Assembly: GCF_030272615.1 (NCBI RefSeq)
Contig: NC_081412.1
Location: 669,506,852 to 669,570,851, forward strand
Reading direction: 5' to 3'
DNA: 64,000 bases
DNA from: Cryptomeria japonica
Taxonomy: Eukaryota; Streptophyta; Pinopsida; Cupressales; Cupressaceae
Shown here: piece after piece, positions 45,017 through 56,408 of the stretch
Layout of the letters: every line of letters starts with the position of its first letter
How positions within the stretch are numbered: position 1 is the first letter of the stretch
The notes under the pieces: model-generated
Database searches by the model: none
Seen by the model: the letters and a program-made list of their open reading frames with translations, nothing else
Told to the model about the DNA's origin: nothing
Position numbers and translations under genes: made by a program

Positions 45017-48000
45017 TCACACCTCCTAGTCCCAAGAATTTTTGAGAACCTTTTGATAGTAGATTTTGTGTACCGTCCTAATCCAAAAAGAATTCATTTT
45101 GTCTACATCTGATAGGTGGAGGATCTAGTTGATCTGCACCTCCTAGTCCCAACAATTCTACTTGAACACTCTGTCACAGGAGAAGAGATATGACTTCTAG
45201 GTCTACTAAGGAGATGCTTACTATTAGTCATATGATAAGAGGAATGAGAAGAAACATGAATACTACTAGCTAACAAGTTGTGTAATGTTGGGTGATTCAT
45301 GTTACATCATAGATTTCATTGGCTAGAAAGTTGTGTTATGCTAGGTGATCCATGATAAAGAAGATTAACAAATAAAACCATTTGTTTGCAAGGCAATCCA
45401 AAAACTCTACTACAAAATGGTTATTGTATTGACACAAAACACAAATAACAATAATAAATAACACTTGTAAAGGTGTAAACAACAACCATGGTCACACTAG
45501 CATTAATCTATGCTATTCCAAGTAACGAATCTTAAAAAACAATAACCATGCCCTAGGGGGTGCTATGTACCACAACACTTCTAGTTTGAGGATATAACAT
45601 AAATGAATTAATATGAGAAAAAAGGAGAGCTCATATGCCTCCCCTTAAGATGTCAACATACCTCTAAGTTGATATCTTAAGGTAGATAGCAATCAAGGAT
45701 AAGCACCTTCAACACCAACAAGATACCCTTAATAAACACACATGCATTCCAAGCTAGGAAGAAAGATCATTGTACATGCCTCATTGCTATAAGAAAGGAA
45801 GAGATAGTTGTAAAAGAGATATTAAGGAAAAATTAAACATAATTTAAATGAAGGAAACCAAAATAATACAAAGAGATAAAAAAACTCTACAGAGAAACTA
45901 TTTTACATACCTCAAATGCAAAATTGTAGGGTGGAACAATAAAAAATGACAAATCAAGGAAAGAATGAAAGATCCACACCAAATTCTTATACAATGCAGT
46001 CCAGTTGAAGGATTTTCATTCAATACAATACAGTGAAGGGGTCATTATGATGATTTATTTGAAGGTTCATAAGTTAAAGGTAGTCACTAACATATAAAGA
46101 GTGAATAAATTGAAGAACCCGATAAATTGCCAACGTAGCATGAGGATGTATGATGTTAACAACAGCAAAATGATATTATGATGGTGGTGAAACTACAAAA
46201 AGTCTTGATCATATTTTTATTCAGCATGAAAGCAACCACCTTGAGCTCATGAATGACAGGCATCATGTTGTAGAGTATCAACCCTTGTTGAACAAGGGTG
46301 TCAAATTTTTGAGGCTCAATCAGTGCAAGGAGAAATTTTGTGTATAAGTAGAGAGGAGAGGTCGATGTCTTTGTTTATTTGTCTACAAAACAATGAAAGA
46401 GGTCCTAATCAAGGAACAAACATGTCCAAGAAAGGAGAGAATTTGGATTCAGGACAATTCTATGCAAGAAAGGATATCAAGTTATAAAAGATAAAAATCA
46501 ACAAAGGTAAAGTGGATCCTTAAAAAAGAGGAACAATTGACAACTATTATTCTTGCTCCACAATGTAGAGACTAGAAGAACTAGGCTATTACGTTGTCTC
46601 CCAAGTATGATTGCACATGAAATCATAGTACCATGAATGACAATGAGCCCCTAATAGGTAATTAAGCTACCAATGTCATATAGCAAGATAAAAACATAAT
46701 AGGTTATGTTTTTATGAGGGATATGATGAGTGCATAACTCACTGTCACCTATTATTTAAATGTTACTAGAAGTACAATAAGTTGTTGAATTATAACCTCC
46801 AAATCATGGCATTCATTAGTGGAATAGTTGATGATGCTTGAAAAATGGATTGTCCTAATTTTGTTTATGGTTTTTTCTTCAATTTTTCAAGGGGAGAGTA
46901 ATAAAGTTGGCTTTAAGAAACTCATGAGAGTGATATATGTATTAGTGTAATTATTATACTTTTTGAATATTTATCCTTAGTATAATATTGGAAATAGTAT
47001 CTTATACTAATTAGGGAGTCATAATTAGGATATTATTTTCCCATTTTTAGTTGTTGATCTCATTATTTAAGACACAAATGATTTTCATCATTTCTTTTCT
47101 TTATGTGGAATATATATCTAATGTAATTATTTATATTTTTAATAAATTTATTGTGATAATCATGTGGTTTTTTAATTTTATCTCTTGTCCAAGAGAATGT
47201 ATTGAATATCATAACTCTAACATGGCTTTATTTTGGATGAGTAACAAAATTACTCTATTATTTATCCTATGATAGATGTTCATACCTTGTTCAAAAACTT
47301 CCAATTTCTATGAGGCAGTCTGTCAAATAGTCGGCGTGCTTTTTCAAAACTCCCATTTTCGCACAGGCTGGGGGATGTTGATAGAGCTTTACACCTGCAC
47401 CCACGCCAATGGAGAATCAGAAACATCACTATTTGCAGGTACAAAATAGATGGGTGACAGATGAATGAATTAATAAAGGGGAATGAAGCCTATTGGTCTT
47501 TAGTCATTGAACACAATGATCATTGGGATTGCACAAAATAGACCTTTTAAAATGATTTAGAAACTTTCAATACGGTGAAGACATGAACAAGGAATTAAAA
47601 TTGCTAAATTCCTCACAAAAATGATATCTCATGGAATACCACGATATGCAAAAAGTAGATTTGTTGAAAATCATTTTAAAACTTAAGGAAAATGCACATG
47701 GTAGGTGTACAACCAAAATCCACAACCATTGCCAGCACCCTCTTCGCACACATCCAAGATTGGAACCTTGGAATAGGGTCTGGACATCAATCAAAACATT
47801 AAGGGAGATTTTCAGATGTTGTAGTTGTGAATGCCCTTGATAGATGTGTCTATAAAATGTGGGAGCATAAAACAAAACATATGAACTATTTCTTGACAAA
47901 AAAAAATTCCCAAAAAGGATGTCGATTCATAGGATATATTTTCGCATGTTATCCCTTTTTTGTCGGGCCCTCAATCTATGGAAAACTCCATATCCAATTC

Positions 48001-48287
48001 TCAGGTGGGGAAAGAAGAGCTTTGCTTTGCTCTAGAACACCATTCATTTCTAGTAGGACTTGAGTGTTGATTTCGAATAGATATGATCTCTATTTGACCC
48101 AGAAAAAACCAGCCAGTGGCATTATGTAGACACAACCTCTCCTCTATTGCTAGGGTTTGACAGAGGTGGAACTACGAAGAGCCAATCTAGGTCACAATTC
48201 ACACTTACTATGGGCGAGAGTATGCTGCTAGGGCGACAACATGATCATAATGGGAAGAGGCCACGAAACTGATTTGAAATGTCTTGG
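45017..48287. other. T1 interior, no gene seen
   Basis: About 3.3 kb of AT-rich sequence. Short open frames exist (for example 47051-47272, 47567-47899) but show no recognisable motif and overlap on both strands. Nothing resembling a CACTA TNP2 transposase is present. Confidence 0.45.
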
Positions 48288-48510
48288 TCTTTTTTTTTTT
48301 TTAAAGTAATACTTGTTGTTGTCAGAATTTCGATGAACGCAGGCACTTTTTGTAAAAAATCACAAATGTCATTTCCAATTCCTTCTCTGTCAAAAACATA
48401 TATTGAATTATCGTCAGAATTCCGACGAATGCAGGTAATTTTTCAAAAAAAAATCAAATTTGTTCACAATATACATTCTCTGTCAGAATTTTAGGCCAAA
48501 TGTATTAGTG
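48288..48510 (-). repeat. T1 right terminal inverted repeat and subterminal region
   Basis: It ends GGCCAAATGTATTAGTG, the inverse of the left CACTA end. It carries GTCAGAATTCCGACGAATGC and GTCAGAATTTCGATGAACGC motifs, matching in type those at the left end and, nearly word for word, the orphan terminus at 8588-8829. Confidence 0.82.
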
Positions 48511-48964
48511 ATTAATTGAATTTAAATTAATTATTATTCTCACTATAGTCCAACGATTGATTTATTTAATAAATTAATTTTCCTCTATCCTTCTAAGACA
48601 TCCAATAATTAATTCTCCTCAAAACTCCCCTTCAATTAATTAATTAACCTAGGTGATTCCTACAAATCACCTTTTCCTAATCCCCACTTACCTCATTAAT
48701 TCTTCTAGAAATCCTCATAATCATGATTAACAATATCCTTCAATTTTAAATTCCCCACTCATGCCTCAAATTCAACTTACCATTATTCTCCAATTTTAAA
48801 TTCCCCACTCATGCCTCAATTTCCACTAACCATTATTCTCCAATTTTAAATTCCCCCACTCAAATCTCACTTACCACTATTCCTCTACTTTTAAATTCCT
48901 CCAATCATGACACAAGGAATTTAATATTCCTCTTTATTCCTCCAATGCATCCTTAATTCATGTT
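48511..48964. repeat. AT-rich host sequence with a 50-bp tandem repeat
   Basis: It begins with the ATT target duplication. Units starting CAATTTTAAATTCCCC lie at 48741, 48791 and 48841, exactly 50 bases apart, with a decayed fourth near 48885. Non-coding. It is probably the continuation of the AT-rich sequence at 26820-26899 split by T1. Confidence 0.75.
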
Positions 48965-50464
48965 TGTTGGCATTTCAATAGAAGGAGATTGTTGATATTC
49001 ATTAAGGATATTGAGAAGGTTGTTGAAGATTATTGATATAACTGAAAAAGGATGATAATTATCTTTATAACATTATTTTGTCATTGATGTCAAGAAATTG
49101 ATTTTCTGATTCAATATGATGTTGCCATATCTTGAGAAGATTGATTTGAAGAGAATTAAGATGTCAGTAAAAGACACAAAAAGAATGTGATAAGAAAGAG
49201 GAGAAATAATTTATTCAATGGGAAACTATTACCGAGTTAGACAATGATGAGAACATGATGTTTAGATTTATTTTGATATCCTACATATGTTGTTGATTGT
49301 AAGGTTAATACTATACTATGTCACCGAGCAAAGAACCTAGTCGGTAAACCCTAAGGAACCTAGTCGATAAACCCTAAGGTTATCGATATTGGTTAATGAA
49401 GGAGGAATGTCTACCGAGTAAAGTTTAGTATTTACTGAGTAGCAACCGAGTTATGAAAGATCACATTGGATGAATACAAGCAATATTTAATGAAGGACAA
49501 TGATGAGTTGGAGTTGATTAAATGATTGGTATGTCATGCATGAAGTTTTTTAAGGACCTACGACAATAGAAGATCGGAAGGAAGATCTATAGCATAGATT
49601 GAACTGCAATAACCTTGTGCAAGTTCCAAGAAATGAATGCAAGTCCCAAGGCAAGGTAAAATGTTTTCAAATCAAAGGATGCATTGAACCTGGTCAAGAT
49701 TGAAGATCTGATAGCTAAGATTGATTATGGGAAATGCGATCAAGGAGATTAAGCGGTTAGCAAATTGTTTATAAATAAGGAATTGTTGATAAACAATGTA
49801 TACGGGCAAGTGTAAGCACATGGATGCTACATAGTGATTATTGAGCACAAAAGCTTGAAGACCTATTTGAATAACAGAGTAGGAAGCCCAACAGAGGGAC
49901 AAGATAAGTCCTATGACTAGATTGTTTTGAGCAAAATAGAATCTTCTTTAGCATTTTAGATATGAAGTTGCAGATATATTTTTATTACTGTTATTTTGTA
50001 AGTGATAGAAAATCTCTTAACCGAGTGGACTTAACAGTCTTATTTGTAAACCCTCTAGCAAGGTAACATTCTAAATGAGTGTTTTAAATCCTTTGACAAG
50101 GTCACTTCTAACAAAGTGAAGATCCTAACAGATCTGAGGGAAATCCCTTAATCGGGTCACATCTAGCAATGTGTTTGTAATCTTTAACAGGATTTGCTTT
50201 TAACTGAGCATACTCTAGAAGAGTATATTTCTTAGTGGGTCCGAAATCCCATAGTGGTTTTTCCCTATTTGGGTTTCCACGTTAAATCTGGTGTTATATG
50301 TGTTATGATGATTATGTGTTTATGAGTTTGCATGTTTAGTAGTTTCGGTTATATTGCTGAAGTTTAAGTTATCGAGGTTGAATCTGTTGATTTTATGTCA
50401 GATTAAGTTTGTATGATTCACCCCCCTCTCTCATCTTGTTAGCTATTAGCATCAGAACTTTACA
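48965..50464 (+). repeat. 5' LTR of copia E
   Basis: Starts TGTTGGCATTTCAATAG (compare TGTTGGTATTACCATTT at 63969) and ends AACTTTACA beside the primer site, with ATTCACCCCCCTCTC 50 bases before the end. About 1.5 kb. The left boundary rests on weak similarity to the few bases of 3' LTR available. A second TGTTGATATTC at 48990 is an alternative start. Confidence 0.65.
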
Positions 50465-50466
50465 AT

Positions 50467-50478
50467 TGGTATCAGAGC
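50467..50478 (+). other. Primer-binding site, initiator tRNA-Met (copia E)
   Basis: TGGTATCAGAGC, two bases inside the LTR end; exact match to the usual plant copia site. Confidence 0.88.
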
Positions 50479-50529
50479 TTTGGACTCCAGAAGAAAAAGT
50501 TTAAAGGTACTTGAGGCAAAGATCTGAAG

Positions 50530-51455
50530 ATGTATAAAAGGGATGCACCAAAGCTAAACAAGTCAAGCTCCTCCACATGGCAGAAAAGGATGAAGCTGCA
50601 TTTATCAGGAATTGGAGAATATGCAACATATTATTTGGAGAATGACTGCATACCACCAAGCACCAACCCGATGACCTTGGAAGAGATAAAGGCAAAACAA
50701 GAACACATTCAAGCTATGATTGAAATAAGATTAGCATTGACCAACTAAGAGTTTAATGACCTAGAAGGCTGTAATGATGCAAAAGCAAGGTGGACCAAGC
50801 TCATATTTGTATATGGCGGTGATGAACCTGTCCAAAGAGAAAAGTAGATAGTCTAAGCAGACAACTTGAATCCATGAGAATGAATGAAGGTGAGAACATA
50901 ACCCAATACAGTACAAGGTTAAAGGAGACTGTCAACCAAATTAAAGGAGTAGGAGGAACTATTGAAGGAAAGGATCTAACAAGTAAGTTGCTTAGAACCC
51001 TTCTACCTGCTTATGCCATTTGAGTCTCTGCAATCAATGAACTAAGGTCTGTACCAAACATGCTAGTGTCTTTGGATGCTTCTATTGGCAAGCTACATGG
51101 ATTTGAGTTAAGTAATTTTGATAACAGTGGGTCTTCGGTAAATAAAGTAGAATCTGCATTCAGTTCTTTTAATATTGGTGAATTTGATGATTACAATGAT
51201 AGAATGAGTAAGTACTGTGAAGGGAATCACAGTGGAGCAAGTGAAAGATTTTGTAAGAACATGGAAGAAGTGCACAAACTGTATGAGGAAATCAAGAAGC
51301 AAGAAGAGTTTGAAGCATTATTAGCCAGAAGGTTACCAAGAGGAAAAGGTAAGTATAAAGGAAAGCTACCTTTAATATGTTTCAATTGTGATAAAATAGG
51401 ACATATGGCTTCTAACTGCCCTGACAAAGAATCTAGTGAAAAAAGAGAATACTGA
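50530..51455 (+). pseudogene. gag: copia E gag
   Basis: It starts MYKRDAPKLNKSSSSTWQKR and is open to 50748, then broken by stops and frameshifts near 50750-51030. It resumes with INELRSVPNMLVSLDASIGK and ends in the CCHC knuckle CFNCDKIGHMASNCPD (about 51380-51427). This knuckle is intact (C-x2-C-x4-H-x4-C). The Gag differs clearly from the composite element's Gag, so E is a different copia family. Confidence 0.78.
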
Positions 51456-51590
51456 GATAATAGGTAGAAAGACAACCAATATAGAGGACACTGAGACTTC
51501 AAAAGGAGAGACAGAAAGACATGCCTAATAGCTGATGAGGAATCCAACAATGATAAATCTGATGAAACTGATACTTAGGAAGTTGTTTAT

Positions 51591-52170
51591 GTGGCTATTA
51601 AAGATAGATCAGATGAAGAAAGGTATGAAGAAAAATCCCTAATATCTCACATAAATAATAATTATTCTTGGATCATAGATAGTGGATTCTCACATCACAT
51701 GACAGGTGATAAGCACAAGTTTGTTAAATTAGAAGACTATGATGGAGGCTATGTAAGATTTGGTAATGATGCACCATGTCCAGTGAAAGGTAAAGGATCT
51801 ATAACACTTCTTGACAATGCTAAATGTGATGATGTATACTTGGTTGAAGGATTGAAATACAATTTGTTGAGTGTAGCACAACTAAACAATACAGGATACC
51901 GAATAGAATTTTAGAAAGGAATTGTCAAAGTTCATGACAAGCATGGAAAGTTAGCTACTACTGGGACACAAACAAAAGGTAGTACATTTCATCTTGACTC
52001 AACTTGGAATAAGTGTCTTTATGCAAAAATAGATGATACTTGGTTATGGCATAAAAGGTTTTGTCATGTAAATTTTGATAATCTGATCAAAATAAGCAAG
52101 AAGCACCAAGTAAGAGGTCTACCGAGCTTAGAAAAACCTGAGAATGCTATATGTCGAGGATGCTAGAAGG
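51591..52170 (+). pseudogene. pol: copia E protease and GAG-pre-integrase
   Basis: The protease core is SWIIDSGFSHHMTGDKHKFV (D-S-G), followed by YVRFGNDAPCPVKGKGSITL and NLLSVAQLNNTGY. The GAG-pre-integrase part gives LWHKRFCHVNFDNLI. A stop lies after GYRIEF (51913). Confidence 0.78.
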
Positions 52171-53101
52171 GTAAGATGACTAGATCAAGCTTTACAAGTA
52201 AGTCCTACACTTCTGAAGAAATTTTAGACCTAGTACACACTGATCTTTGTGGTCCCATGAAAGTTCAAAGTTATTATGGTGATAAATATTTCATATTATT
52301 TATGGATGATTATCAAGGATGATGTCAGTTATATTTTTAAAAGAAAAATCAGAAGCTTTTCAAATGTTTAAATGGTACAAGGCAAGAGTTGAAAATGAAA
52401 CAGGAAGACAACTAAAATGTCTTAGATCTGATAGAGGAGGAGAGTTCACTTCTGATGAATTTAACTTATTCTAAAATGATCATGGTATAAAAAGGCAAGT
52501 ATCTGCACCGAGAACACCTCAGCAAAATGGGATAACCGAGAGAAGAAATAGATCAATTGTGGATTGTCCAAGAACCCTGTTGATAGAAAAGAGGGCACCT
52601 CAAACATTTTGGAGAGAAGCAATCAGCACTGCAGTTTACACCCTGAACCAAGTTCAACTGAAGAAAGGAACTATGAAGACACCATATGAGATCTGGTATG
52701 ACAAGAAACCTAATGTAAGTTATTTTAAAATCTTTGGAAGTAGATGTTATGTTCACAAAGATGACAGAAATGGAAAGTTTGATCAGAAAAGTGAAGAAGG
52801 AACATTTCTTGGTTATTCTTCTAGAAGTAAAGCATTTAAATGTCTGATCAAATCATCTAACAAAATAGTAGAAAGTACAAATGTGAAAATTGATGAATTT
52901 GTAGAAAGAAATGATGAAGGAAATTCAAAAGAACCAAAAGATTATGAAGAATTTGTTTATGCTCAACCGAGAAGTCCTACCAAGAAAGCTGCTGAAGAAA
53001 ATGAAGATAATGTCCAGTTACCGAGTGATGAAGAAGATCATACAGAACCTACCGAGCCTATATTAGCCAAATAAGTCAGAAGACATCATGAATCAAGTTA
53101 G
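52171..53101 (+). pseudogene. pol: copia E integrase
   Basis: Frames read LDLVHTDLCGPMKVQSYYGD (first catalytic Asp) and CLRSDRGGEFTSDEFNLF (second Asp). The segment QQNGITERRNRSIV (carrying the Glu) leads into the open frame 52559-53074 (FWREAISTAVYTLNQVQLKK, KPNVSYFKIFGSRCYVHKDD). The acidic linker EEDHTEPTEPILAK ends just before the composite insertion. One or more frame changes occur in the core. Confidence 0.78.
53097..53101. other. Target-site duplication of the composite copia, left
   Basis: GTTAG; the partner at 61937-61941 is GTCAG (one transition). Confidence 0.7.
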
Positions 53102-54157
53102 TGTTGGTATTTTGGTATGGTTTTGTCATTGATGTCAACACCTGTTAAATACACCTACTTTGGAGATCCAACAACATTCACCAGCAAATAGTAAACTGTG
53201 CAATAGTTACCAGTATAATGTTCACCGACAGGATATAATGTTCACCAGCACCTAGAATGACATGGAAGACACTTGGTAATGTTGAAGACATCATGTCGAC
53301 ACTTTATTTTGAAGTAATAATCATTGGTATACTATTATTTGCATATTTGCTTTTACCGACAAATAGGTCTAGGTTATCTAGGGTTTCACCGGCAGGCTTA
53401 TCTTTTCTAGATCAGCATGGCGCACTATGGAGATGAATTATTATTGTTGTAAATGCATTAAGCTGACATGTTAAATCGGTTATTGCATCAGATATTGTAT
53501 TATTTGTAAAATGTTTTTATTGTAATATCTTGTAGAGCCGACCTACTAAAATTGGTCTTAGGGTATGGTATAAATGTAAGATCTTATTTGTAAGATCAAG
53601 TGTCGAATGTGAAAAAGAATTGTGTGAAGGTATATGCGAGATTAAGCAGAGGTATACACGAAGACATCATTTGAAGGTGAAGTTAGGTTTTTGTAGAAGC
53701 ATATCAGCATTACACCGATACTGAATCCAACATATGAAGATGCTATTTTGTGCAGTACATTCTTTTTGGATTTAACCATCCAATTGTAGTCAGTGTGACT
53801 CCCATTTGTGATTGAGCAGTGAGCTCTAGGCTGTTGGCCTTTCTGCATGTGTAGACCCCTCTTGTACACTTACTATCTACAATAGTATCATCTGATTGTG
53901 GGTAAGGTTTCCCACCATAGTTTTTCCCCTTACAGGGTTTCCACATACAAATATTGGTGTCATGTGTTGTGGATGACTTTGTGCTTATGTTTCATGCATT
54001 AATTCTTACCGGTATAGCGATTTTCTGTTAACACTATTTACCAGCATACTTATCTATCTTACCGATATTAAGCATTAATCTGGTTGATAAGTTTTTGGAT
54101 TGAATTTATTTGACAACTAATTCACCGCCCCCCTCTTAGTCATCTTCGGAACCTATA
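53102..54157 (+). repeat. 5' LTR of the composite copia
   Basis: TGTTGGTATTTTGG to AACCTATA (CCTACA in its relatives). It matches 59307-61936 (minus the nested LTR) and, inverted, the copia B LTRs. It carries an extra roughly 24-base repeat (ATAATGTTCACCGACAGG region, near 53217-53245) absent from the 3' LTR. Confidence 0.9.
53569..53575 (+). promoter_or_regulatory. LTR TATA box
   Basis: TATAAAT within GGGTATGGTATAAATGTAAG. The same context occurs in the 3' LTR (61348-61354) and both copia B LTRs, marking the probable start of the R region about 30 bases downstream. Confidence 0.65.
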
Positions 54158-54159
54158 AT

Positions 54160-54171
54160 TGGTATCAGAGC
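54160..54171 (+). other. Primer-binding site of element C
   Basis: TGGTATCAGAGC, an exact match to the initiator tRNA-Met type site, two bases inside the LTR. Confidence 0.88.
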
Positions 54172-54213
54172 CTAGTCCTCTTTTTGCAGAAATTTAACAA
54201 CTTGAGGAGATCC

Positions 54214-55140
54214 AATGTCTACTAATTATTTCAGAAAGGACAGTCCTAAACTTGATGGAACCAACTAAGGGATATGGAAAATTAGAATGGAGACACATTT
54301 GAATTGCATTGGTAAAGACATTTGGGAAGTTACTAAGAATGGTTATACTACTGCTATAGCTGGTCAGACTGCTCCCACTACTTTAGTCAAAGATGAAGAA
54401 AATGATTGCAAAGCTAGAGAAGCACTCCTGAGCGCATTATCAGATCAACAAATCATGGGATTATCAGATAGATCCACTGCTAAAGATATTTGGGATCATT
54501 TGGAAACACTGAATGAAGGAGATTCCACAGTCAAAATTGCAAAACTTGAAAGCTTCCGAGTTAGGTATGAACATCTAAAAATGGAAAGAAGATGAAATGA
54601 TTTCTGCTTTTATGGAAAGAGTAAATGAAATTGTTTTGGGTATCAAATGTTGTGGAGGAACCTTGAGTGAAGATGAGATTGTTTCAAAAATCTTAAGAGG
54701 TTTACCACCAGCATATAAAATGAAGGTTACTGCTATAAATGAATTAAGAACAATGCCTAATACATCAGTAACTAGGGATACATTGATTGGAAAACTTTCA
54801 GCTTTTGAAATTGAGGAATTTGGTGCTATTACTACTATAAAAACTCATTTGGCCTTCAAAGCATCAACATCATCTGCTCCATCCTTTGACAAATCAGACT
54901 AGAGAGCCTTTTATGCAATAGAACTTGAAGAAAGCAAGAAGGAGAATGAAGAACTTGAAGAACTTGAAGCACTATTTACAAGAAAAATGCCAAAAGGTCC
55001 AATTGGAAGTAAGGATGACGGTAAAGCACCCTTTAAATGTTTTAACTGCAATAAGATTGGTCACATGGCATCAAGATGCCCTGATAGACATGCTAGACTA
55101 AGAGAAGAAGCTAAAAGGACATACAAAACCTAATCCTGAA
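54214..55140 (+). pseudogene. gag: gag of element C
   Basis: It starts MSTNYFRKDSPKLDGTN then a TAA where D has Tyr (TAT). It continues METHLNCIGKDIWEV to 54595, with a one-base insertion near 54580 (AAAGAAGATG). It resumes MISAFMERVNEIVLGIKCCG to a TAG at 54900 and ends at the knuckle CFNCNKIGHMASRCPD (about 55041-55086), intact in its Cys/His pattern. Another frame change lies near 55125. Confidence 0.8.
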
Positions 55141-55200
55141 TATCAGAAATACAGATTCAAGAAAAACAAGGATAAATCTTGTTACATTGCCGATGAAGGT

Positions 55201-55898
55201 GTGACTGATGATTCTGATGAGGATCCAGCAGACAATGGATGGGTCTTTGTTGCTATAACAGAAGATCAACTGATACCTATTGCTCCACCAGTAGAACAAG
55301 CCCTAGCAGCTAAAGTTGAATCAAAGGATGAATGGATTATTGACTCAAGATGCTCACATCACATGACTAGAGACAAAGGTAAATTCTTGAACTTTCAAGA
55401 ATACAATGGAGGTTTAGTGAGATTCGAAGATGACAAATCCTGTTCAATCAAAGGTAAGGGTTCAATATCTCTTGATGGTAAACATAACACTAACAATGTC
55501 TACTATGTTAAAGGATTAAAACATAATCTTCTAAGTGTTGGTCAATTAGTTGAGAAAGGTTTTCAGTTACAATTTAAAAATGGAAAATGCAAAATCATGA
55601 GTAGAACTGGTTTGGAAATTGCAACCGGTAATCAGACTAGAGGTAATATCTTTCATTTGAATAATAGTGAAAAGGCATGCTTAATTGCACATATAGATGA
55701 AAGTTGGCTACGGCATAAAAGACTATGTCATGTAAATTTTGATTGCATGGTAAAAATCAGTACTTCTAAGGCAGTTAGAGATCTACCTAAAATTGTGAAA
55801 CCTCAGAATACAATTTGCAAGGAATGTCAATTTGGAAAACAAGTTAGAGCTAGTTTCAAAAGTATTCCAGAAAAATCCAATAATGCTCTTGATTTAAT
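55201..55898 (+). pseudogene. pol: Protease and GAG-pre-integrase of element C
   Basis: Open through DEWIIDSRCSHHMTRDKGKF, in which the catalytic D-S-G has become D-S-R (inactivating). It continues with NLLSVGQLVEKGF, RHKRLCHVNFDCMV and CKECQFGKQVRASF. It stops abruptly after NNALDLI, where LTR sequence begins. Confidence 0.82.
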
Positions 55899-56351
55899 CA
55901 GCATTACACCGGTACTAAATCTAGCATATGAAGATGCTATTTTGTGCAGTACATTCTTATTGGATTTAACCATCCAACTATAGTCAGTGTGACTCCCATT
56001 TGTGATTGAGTAGTGAGCTCTAGGCTGTTGGCCTTTCTGCATGTGCAGACCCCTCTTTGTACACTTACTATCTGCAGTAGTATCATCTGATTGTGGGTAA
56101 GGTTTCCCACCATGGTTTTTCCCCTTACAAGGTTTTCACGTACAAATATTGGTGTCATGTTTTGTGGATGACTTTGTGCTTATGTTTCAATCATTAATTC
56201 TTACTAGTATAGCAATTTTCTTTTAACATTGTTTACTGACATACTTAACTATGTTACCGGTATTAAGCATTAATTTGGTTGATAAGTTTTTGGATTGAAT
56301 TTATTTGACAATTGATTCACCCCCCCCTCTCAGTTGTCTCTAGGACCTACA
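55899..56351 (+). repeat. 5'-truncated LTR joining C and D
   Basis: From CAGCATTACACCGG onward it matches the LTR from position 53706 to its end. The first about 604 bases of the LTR, including the TATA box, are absent. It is followed by a primer site and the D gag, so it occupies a 5' LTR position although truncated. Confidence 0.88.
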
Positions 56352-56353
56352 AT

Positions 56354-56365
56354 TGGTATCAAAGC
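56354..56365 (+). other. Primer-binding site of element D
   Basis: TGGTATCAAAGC, one change from the consensus. Confidence 0.8.
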
Positions 56366-56408
56366 CTAGTCCTCTTTTTGCAGAAGTTTAACAACTTGAG
56401 GAGATCCA

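Larger units (their letters stand above)
26900..48510. mobile_element. CACTA-type DNA transposon T1 (21.6 kb) carrying DRM fragments and nested T2
   Basis: The left end reads CACTAGTACATTTGGGCC and the right end, inverted, CACTAATACATTTGGCC. Both are followed by short inverted motifs around TCGGAATTCCGA, typical of En/Spm subterminal repeats. ATT flanks both sides. Removing the nested T2 (28992-42138) leaves about 8.5 kb. No TNP2-type CACTA transposase is recognisable in that remainder, so T1 looks non-autonomous. Its cargo is a captured DRM methyltransferase gene in three pieces, two of them in a palindrome, plus other sequence of unknown origin. The related terminus at 8588-8829 shows a second family member nearby. 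Confidence 0.85.

Noticed and set aside
47567-47899. Minus-strand frame of 110 codons in the T1 interior
   Set aside because: It overlaps open plus-strand frames, shows no motif or splice context, and amino-acid composition is what the AT-rich DNA would give.
53642-53946. Antisense frame inside the copia LTR, also seen at 55827-56158, 61421-61743 and 20087-20287
   Set aside because: The conservation is that of the LTR itself; position and length vary between copies and no domain is visible.
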